Origin: an uncultured Oscillospiraceae bacterium
GTDB taxonomy: Bacteria > Bacillota_A > Clostridia > Oscillospirales > Oscillospiraceae
Reading direction: 5' to 3'
NCBI GenBank assembly: GCA_944386965.1
Contig: CALXDE010000037.1
Coordinates: 1-15,197, forward strand
Length of the DNA stretch: 15,197 nucleotides
A model generated the notes under the pieces. It did no database searches. It saw only the letters and a list, made by a program, of their open reading frames with translations, and was not told where the DNA came from. Positions 13,509 through 15,197 of the stretch are shown here, piece by piece; position 1 is the first letter of the stretch, and the number at the start of each line of letters is the position of its first letter. The translations under genes were made by a program, and so were the position numbers.

Positions 13509-15197
13509 TTATTTGCGGGTCTTCATAATCGCCTTCATGCGCTTCTCATGGTCCAGGATGCTCTTGCGGATGCGCAGGCTCTTGGGGGTGACCTCCAACA
13601 GCTCATCGTCCGCCAGGAACTCCAGGCACTGCTCCAGGCTCAGCTGACGGGGCGGCACCAGGCGCAGAGCGTCGTCGCTGCCGCTGGCCCGCATGTTGGT
13701 CAGCTGCTTCTTCTTGCACACGTTGACCGTGATGTCGTCCTGCTTGGGGCTGACGCCCACCACCATGCCCGCATACACCGGCACGCCGGCGCCGATGAAC
13801 AGGGCGCCCCGCTCCTGGGCGTTGTAGAGTCCGTAGGTGACGCTCTCGCCCGTCTCGAAGGACACCAGGGAGCCGGTGTTCCGGCGGCTGAGTTCTCCCT
13901 TGAAGGGGGCATAGGAGTCAAAGACGCTGGCCATGATGCCCTCGCCCTTGGTGTCGGTCAAGAACTCGTTGCGGTAACCGAAGAGGCCCCGGGAGGGCAC
14001 CAGAAACTCGATCTTCATCCGCTCACCCACAGGGGTCATCTCCACCAGATCGCCCTTGCGGGAGCCGATCTTCTCGATGACCGCGCCCACGCTGTCGCTG
14101 GGCACGTCCACCACCAGTCGCTCAATGGGCTCGCATTTCTTCCCGTCGATCTCCTGATAGAGGACCCGGGGCGGGGAAACCTGGAACTCGTAGCCCTCCC
14201 GGCGCATCGTCTCGATGAGGATGGAGAGGCTCATCTCCCCGCGGCCGGCCACATTGAAAGCGTCGGTGGAACCCTCGATCTCACTGACCCGGAGGGACAC
14301 GTCCTTGAGCGTCTCCCGGAACAGGCGGTCCCGCAGCTGCCGGGAGGTGACAAACTTGCCCTCCCGCCCGGCAAAGGGGGAATCGTTGACGGAGAAGGTC
14401 ATCTCCATGGTGGGGGCGGAAATCTTCACAAACTCGATGGGCTCCAGGGCGCCGGGATCGCAGATGGTGTCGCCGATGGTGATGTCGCCGATGCCGCTCA
14501 TGGCGATGATGTTGCCCGCGGTAGCCTCGGTCACCGCCTTGCGCCCCAGCCCCTCAAACTCATAGATAGCCGTAGCCTTTGCCTTCCGGGGGACAGCGTC
14601 GGGATCGTGGTAGTTGCACACGGCAATCTCCTGGTTCTGCTTCACCACGCCCCGCTCAATGCGGCCGATGGCAATGCGGCCCACGAACTCATTGTAGTCG
14701 ATGGAGCTGACCAGCATCTGGAAGGGCTGGTCCACGTCCGCCTCCGGGGCGGGGATGTATTCCAGAATCGTTTCAAACAGGGGCTTGAGGTCGGTGCCCA
14801 GGTCGTCGGGGGTGTAGGAGCAGATCCCCTGGCGGGCCGAGCAGAAGAGCATAGGGCTGTCCAGCTGCTCATCGGTGGCGTCCAGGTCCAGCAGCAGCTC
14901 CAGCACCTCGTCAATGACCTCGTGGATGCGCTGGTCAGGGCGGTCGATCTTGTTGACCACCACAATCACCCGGTGACCCAGCTCCAGGGCCTTGGAGAGG
15001 ACGAAACGGGTCTGGGGCATGGGGCCCTCGGCGGCGGCCACCAGAAGGATGACGCCGTTGACCATCTTCAAGATGCGCTCCACCTCGCCGCCAAAGTCGG
15101 CGTGGCCCGGGGTGTCCACAATGTTGATCTTGGTATCGCCGTACTGGATGGCGGTATTTTTGGCCAGGATCGTAATGCCCCGCTCCCGCTCCAGATC
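13509..15197 (-). CDS. typA: Ribosome-associated translational GTPase TypA/BipA, 562 C-terminal residues (5' end beyond right edge)
   Basis: Elongation-factor-like GTPase that binds the ribosome and supports growth and ribosome assembly under stress and cold. The visible frame opens with [17 protein letters not shown] (switch region), then the G3 motif [17 protein letters not shown] and the G4 motif [12 protein letters not shown]. Later come the EF-Tu-like domain 2 and the domain III and V stretches (for example [26 protein letters not shown] and [17 protein letters not shown]). The C-terminal region [38 protein letters not shown] is diagnostic of TypA and separates it from LepA and EF-G. Family members are about 600-615 residues, so only the first roughly 45 residues, including the P-loop, are missing. 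The frame is open from base 15197 to the TAA at 13509; an internal GTG at 15119 is not the start. Confidence 0.97.
   Translation of the reverse strand, partial: DLERERGITILAKNTAIQYGDTKINIVDTPGHADFGGEVERILKMVNGVILLVAAAEGPMPQTRFVLSKALELGHRVIVVVNKIDRPDQRIHEVIDEVLELLLDLDATDEQLDSPMLFCSARQGICSYTPDDLGTDLKPLFETILEYIPAPEADVDQPFQMLVSSIDYNEFVGRIAIGRIERGVVKQNQEIAVCNYHDPDAVPRKAKATAIYEFEGLGRKAVTEATAGNIIAMSGIGDITIGDTICDPGALEPIEFVKISAPTMEMTFSVNDSPFAGREGKFVTSRQLRDRLFRETLKDVSLRVSEIEGSTDAFNVAGRGEMSLSILIETMRREGYEFQVSPPRVLYQEIDGKKCEPIERLVVDVPSDSVGAVIEKIGSRKGDLVEMTPVGERMKIEFLVPSRGLFGYRNEFLTDTKGEGIMASVFDSYAPFKGELSRRNTGSLVSFETGESVTYGLYNAQERGALFIGAGVPVYAGMVVGVSPKQDDITVNVCKKKQLTNMRASGSDDALRLVPPRQLSLEQCLEFLADDELLEVTPKSLRIRKSILDHEKRMKAIMKTRK

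Noticed and set aside
1..15197. CRISPR array, insertion sequence, prophage genes, tRNA or rRNA
   Set aside because: No direct-repeat arrays, transposase motifs, phage genes or cloverleaf sequences were noticed; the window reads as chromosomal core and regulatory genes.

Overview
The window looks like a chromosomal segment from a high-GC, endospore-forming, low-oxygen gut-type Clostridia (Oscillospiraceae-like). This is an inference from the Spo0A-type DNA-binding protein, the murI/DUF1934/argS order, the two-subunit (gcvPA/gcvPB) glycine decarboxylase with a glycine riboswitch, and strong GGAGG ribosome-binding sites in GC-rich DNA. No mobile element, CRISPR array, rRNA or tRNA was seen.

Left part (1-3101): a minus-strand operon murI, DUF1934 gene and argS (argS runs off the left edge), reading from a clear promoter at about 2025-2053. 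Back to back with it, an extended -10 promoter drives a small acidic protein of unknown function; a 28-bp imperfect palindrome lies between the two promoters. A bidirectional terminator separates that gene from a convergent small gene encoding a free-standing Spo0A C-terminal DNA-binding domain. Upstream of its promoter are two perfect Spo0A-type boxes and a degenerate third one, phased at exactly 10 bp.

Middle part (3146-7187): a Hanks-type kinase with unusual catalytic motifs and a one-gene-downstream membrane protein (zinc ribbon, one membrane helix, beta-helix-like outer domain) are read leftward. A helix-turn-helix regulator and a polytopic DUF4234/SHOCT membrane protein are read rightward. 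This reads as a possible envelope-sensing or signalling module, although no function can be assigned from sequence alone.

Right part (7151-13391): a complete leftward glycine-cleavage operon. It starts with a good promoter, a tandem glycine riboswitch and an overlapping intrinsic terminator. Next comes one long gene that fuses T-protein (GcvT) to a serine hydroxymethyltransferase-like domain, then gcvH, gcvPA and gcvPB. The L-protein (lpd) and a lipoate ligase are not in the window. The fusion would couple production of methylene-tetrahydrofolate from glycine to its use on a second glycine, making serine. Right edge (13509-15197): the translational GTPase typA/bipA, 5' truncated by the window, with a hairpin terminator.

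The items most worth a second look are the GcvT-SHMT fusion with its divergent SHMT half, the orphan Spo0A_C protein with phased 0A boxes, and the degenerate kinase paired with a zinc-ribbon/beta-helix membrane protein.
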